From: Anaerolineae bacterium
GTDB lineage: Bacteria; Chloroflexota; Anaerolineae; 4572-78; J111
Assembly: GCA_020433835.1 (NCBI GenBank)
Contig: JAGRBY010000338.1
Coordinates: 1 to 7,904, forward strand
Direction of reading: 5' to 3'
DNA: 7,904 nt
Positions 5,813-7,904 of this stretch are shown piece by piece. The notes under the pieces are model-generated. The model had not been told where the DNA came from. It did no database searches and saw only the letters and a list, made by a program, of their open reading frames with translations. Every line of letters starts with the position of its first letter. Within the stretch, counting starts at the first letter, position 1. A program made the position numbers and the translations under genes.

Positions 5813-7578
5813 AAAGGCCACAAGAAACAGAGCAGCGGAATGGAAATAAGCAGGATGAGCAGTTCGAGCAGGAGGCCCATCCGCCAATAATCGCTAAAAT
5901 AGTAGCCGCCCGGCCCCATAACCAACGTATTGCTTTGATGGCCTATCGGCGTTAGAAATGCGCACGATGCGCCGATGGCAATGGCCAATAAAAAGGGATC
6001 AACCGACACACCCAGGCCGTTGGCTAAACCAATGCCCACCGGGGCCATAACAATGGCGGCCGCGGCGTTATTAATGACGTCAGACAAGAACATGGTCATT
6101 AATAAGACCAATGCCAGGATAATTGGCGGCGAGATGTTGCCGGTTAGCTGTAATAACAGTTCGGCGATGTGCGCGGCACCGCCAGTGGTCTCTAACGCCT
6201 GGCCAACCGGAATCATCGCGCCCAACAGCACAATAATGCTCCAATCGATGCTGGCGTAGGCTTCGCGCACGCGAATAACGCCGCTTAAAATCAACGCGAC
6301 CGCGGCAGCGCTAAATGCGACCGCCGCAGGGTAAATACTTAAGGCCGACAGCCCAATGGCGACCATAAAAATGCATAACGTCAGAATCAGGCGTTGTGGT
6401 TTGCCCATTTTGATGTCGCGTTCGGCCAGCGGCAGCAAACCTAAGTCCGAGAGGATATCAGAGCGGCCTTCGTACGGCATTTGCAGCAGCAGCACGTCGC
6501 CGGTTCTAAAACGTTCGTCGCTAAGGCGGCAATCAAAGGCTTGCCCCCGTCGCGCCAGGGCGATGAGGTTGGTTTGAAAGCGCTCGCGCAAACTCAGGTC
6601 GCGGGCCGTTCTTTTTTCGGCCCGGGCGTAGCGAGTGACCACGGCTTCGACCAAACTGACCTCGCGGGTGCTTAATGAGCGTTCGACCAGGCTTTTATCG
6701 CCGCTTAAGCTCAAATTATGGTTTTTAACCATCTCTGAAATGGCTTCAGAACCGGCGCGGACAATCAAAATATCATCGGCGCGTAACGTCATATATTTAC
6801 TGGGCGCACTAAAGCGCGTTTCGCCGCGAACAAGCGCCACGATGAGCATTTCATCGTGCTTAAAGGGAATATCTTTAATCGCCAGGCCGACCAGGTCGGA
6901 TTTGCCGGTAACAATCAATTCGCTGAGATAATCGCTGATGTCAAACAGCGATTCGCGCGATGACTGGCCGCGCCGGCTTGGTACCAGCCGCCAGCCGATA
7001 AGCGCTATAAAAAGAACGCCGCCCAGCGCCACGCCGACCCCGACCGGGCTAAAATCGAACATGCGAAACGGTTCGCCGACGGTCTGCTGCCGAAAATTGG
7101 CGATAATGAGGTTGGGCGGCGTGCCGATGAGCGTTGTCATCCCGCCCAGCAGCGATCCAAAGGCCATCGGCATTAAAAGGTACGACGGCGACCGTTTGGA
7201 GCGGCGCGCCAACTGAATGGCCACCGGCATCAGCAAAGCCAGCGCTCCGACGTTATTAATGAAGGCTGAAAAAAATGTAACCAGCCCGGTTAAGGCGCTG
7301 ACCTGTAAAACGGGCCGGCTGCCAACTTTGGCGACCCAACGGCCGATAATATCGACCAAACCTGCATTTTCCAGCGAACGACTGAGGATTAAGACGGCGG
7401 CAACCGTAACCACGGCCGAATTGGCAAAGCCCAGAAACGCATTTTCCGTTGGAATGATGCCTAACAGCGTTAAAACAACCAGGGCCAGCATTGCCACCAT
7501 ATCATAGCGAATATAGCCGGTAATAAAGAGAAAAAGGGCACCCAACAGCGTGGCGAAGACGATGATTTGATCGGCCAT
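5809..7578 (-). CDS. SLC13 family permease with two central RCK_C (TrkA-C) domains
   Basis: An inner-membrane secondary transporter of the SLC13/DASS (ion transporter superfamily) group, the family of sodium-coupled sulfate and dicarboxylate carriers; this subtype resembles SAC1/SLT-like proteins. At 589 residues it has the usual arrangement: N-terminal membrane half (about 4-198), a soluble insert (about 200-390) holding two RCK_C-like domains (about 217-290 and 297-380, each ending in DDILIVRAG- or GDVLLLQMP-type strands), and a C-terminal membrane half (about 395-587). Family signatures are paired between halves: FINNVGA at 106-112 with VINNAAAAI at 501-509, and TTLIGTPPN at 148-156 with LTPIGHQSN at 542-550. 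ATG start with GGAGAG 4 bases upstream. The substrate cannot be read from sequence; sulfate is a common assignment for this type. It is the first gene here, with a promoter candidate upstream, and only 79 bases separate it from the MOSC gene. Confidence 0.94.
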   Translation of the reverse strand: MADQIIVFATLLGALFLFITGYIRYDMVAMLALVVLTLLGIIPTENAFLGFANSAVVTVAAVLILSRSLENAGLVDIIGRWVAKVGSRPVLQVSALTGLVTFFSAFINNVGALALLMPVAIQLARRSKRSPSYLLMPMAFGSLLGGMTTLIGTPPNLIIANFRQQTVGEPFRMFDFSPVGVGVALGGVLFIALIGWRLVPSRRGQSSRESLFDISDYLSELIVTGKSDLVGLAIKDIPFKHDEMLIVALVRGETRFSAPSKYMTLRADDILIVRAGSEAISEMVKNHNLSLSGDKSLVERSLSTREVSLVEAVVTRYARAEKRTARDLSLRERFQTNLIALARRGQAFDCRLSDERFRTGDVLLLQMPYEGRSDILSDLGLLPLAERDIKMGKPQRLILTLCIFMVAIGLSALSIYPAAVAFSAAAVALILSGVIRVREAYASIDWSIIVLLGAMIPVGQALETTGGAAHIAELLLQLTGNISPPIILALVLLMTMFLSDVINNAAAAIVMAPVGIGLANGLGVSVDPFLLAIAIGASCAFLTPIGHQSNTLVMGPGGYYFSDYWRMGLLLELLILLISIPLLCFLWPF

Positions 7579-7821
7579 ACGGCTCTCCGGGCAAATTGAA
7601 GTTGAAAGGGTCGAATAGTGACAGAAATGATAGCCGCAAAGGAGAAAAGGGCCAACTTTTAGGGATGGAATTGTTAAAAATCGGTCAGAGGTGTTTTAGG
7701 GGTGATGAGGGCAGTGAGTTGTATTATCCTCACGTGCTCTGTGCCTCGAGAACTGCCTTCTGCGCTAAATATCGAACAATGAGCTGGTTGTGTTGACATT
7801 TGCTAAAACGATGACGGGTGG
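7579..7821. other. Intergenic region upstream of the permease gene
   Basis: Together with the repeat that follows, this makes 326 bases without a gene. A plus-strand frame at 7596-7796 is open, but its 66-residue product shows no family features and it lacks a ribosome binding site, so I do not call it. The stretch holds the permease ribosome binding site (7583-7588), a promoter candidate (7627-7655) and a CACGTG palindrome near 7732-7737. No terminator or RNA gene is seen. Confidence 0.5.
7627..7655 (-). promoter_or_regulatory. Promoter candidate for the permease gene
   Basis: On the minus strand TTGGCC (7650-7655) and TATCAT (7627-7632) are separated by exactly 17 bases, matching the sigma-70 consensus at four and five positions. 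The predicted start of transcription lies about 40 bases before the permease ATG. The match is moderate and untested. Confidence 0.35.
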
Positions 7822-7904
7822 TGTCATTTCGAGCGACGAAGGAGCGAGAAATCCCCGACAACGACCGCTTATAGGCAAAGATCGGGGGGTTTCTCCTCGC
7901 AAGC
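7822..7904. repeat. Second copy of the palindromic intergenic repeat, cut by the window end
   Basis: It begins with TGTCATTT like the copy at 2720-2817, then shares AGCGAC, AGCGAGAAAT, ACAACG and TTTCTCCTCGC at matching spacing. The central 26-27 bases differ, yet CCCCGA (about 7853-7858) can pair with TCGGGG (about 7882-7887) directly inside the conserved GAGAAAT / TTTCTC stem. By comparison with the complete copy about 15 bases, including the AAATGACA end, lie beyond the window. Confidence 0.7.

Noticed and set aside
7596..7796. 66-codon plus-strand open frame in the intergenic region
   Set aside because: No ribosome binding site, no recognisable fold or family, and it crosses the likely promoter of the divergent permease gene.
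7792..7797. TTGACA as a plus-strand -35 box
   Set aside because: No -10-like sequence at suitable spacing and no plus-strand gene downstream within the window.

Overview
The window reads as bacterial chromosome of moderate GC, with seven protein genes, all on the minus strand. In transcription order (right to left) they are: an SLC13-type permease with two RCK_C domains (5809-7578), a MOSC-domain protein (5172-5729), a CoxD-type MoxR AAA+ ATPase (4168-5076), a CoxE-type VWA protein (2912-4144), a DUF4129 membrane protein (1713-2531, probably starting further upstream), a three-helix membrane protein of unknown function (1114-1716), and a classical MoxR AAA+ ATPase (142-1095). I saw no RNA gene, CRISPR array, transposase or phage gene. 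A member of the Chloroflexota (Anaerolineae-like) is my best guess. It rests on gene style and on the intergenic palindrome starting TGTCATTT, which I associate with such genomes; this is recognition from memory, not proof.

The layout suggests two MoxR-plus-partner modules placed back to back. The first is CoxD + CoxE, the ATPase/VWA pair known from maturation of molybdenum-copper CO dehydrogenase. It lies just downstream of a MOSC protein, a family tied to molybdenum cofactor and sulfur handling, but no molybdoenzyme subunit is present here. The second is DUF4129 protein + membrane protein + MoxR, tightly packed (4-base overlap, then a 17-base gap). It resembles the widespread MoxR/DUF58/DUF4129 membrane clusters, but no DUF58 gene follows within the window.

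The two modules are separated by about 300-380 bp of non-coding DNA. It holds a nested palindrome: a 98-bp hairpin element (2720-2817) flanked by purine-rich low-complexity arms in opposite orientation (about 2638-2684 and 2831-2882). A second copy of the hairpin element begins at 7822 and is cut by the window end. The two copies conserve their outer parts but differ in the loop while keeping pairing potential, as expected of a mobile or structured non-autonomous repeat.

Other points: the DUF4129 gene appears to lack a conventional start codon (open frame with a good N-terminal helix upstream of the first GTG, and ATT in the expected start position), and a strong promoter candidate for the MOSC gene overlaps the permease stop codon. 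No clear rho-independent terminator was found. Apart from the nested repeat I see no undescribed system; the gene content consists of known families with unknown local roles.
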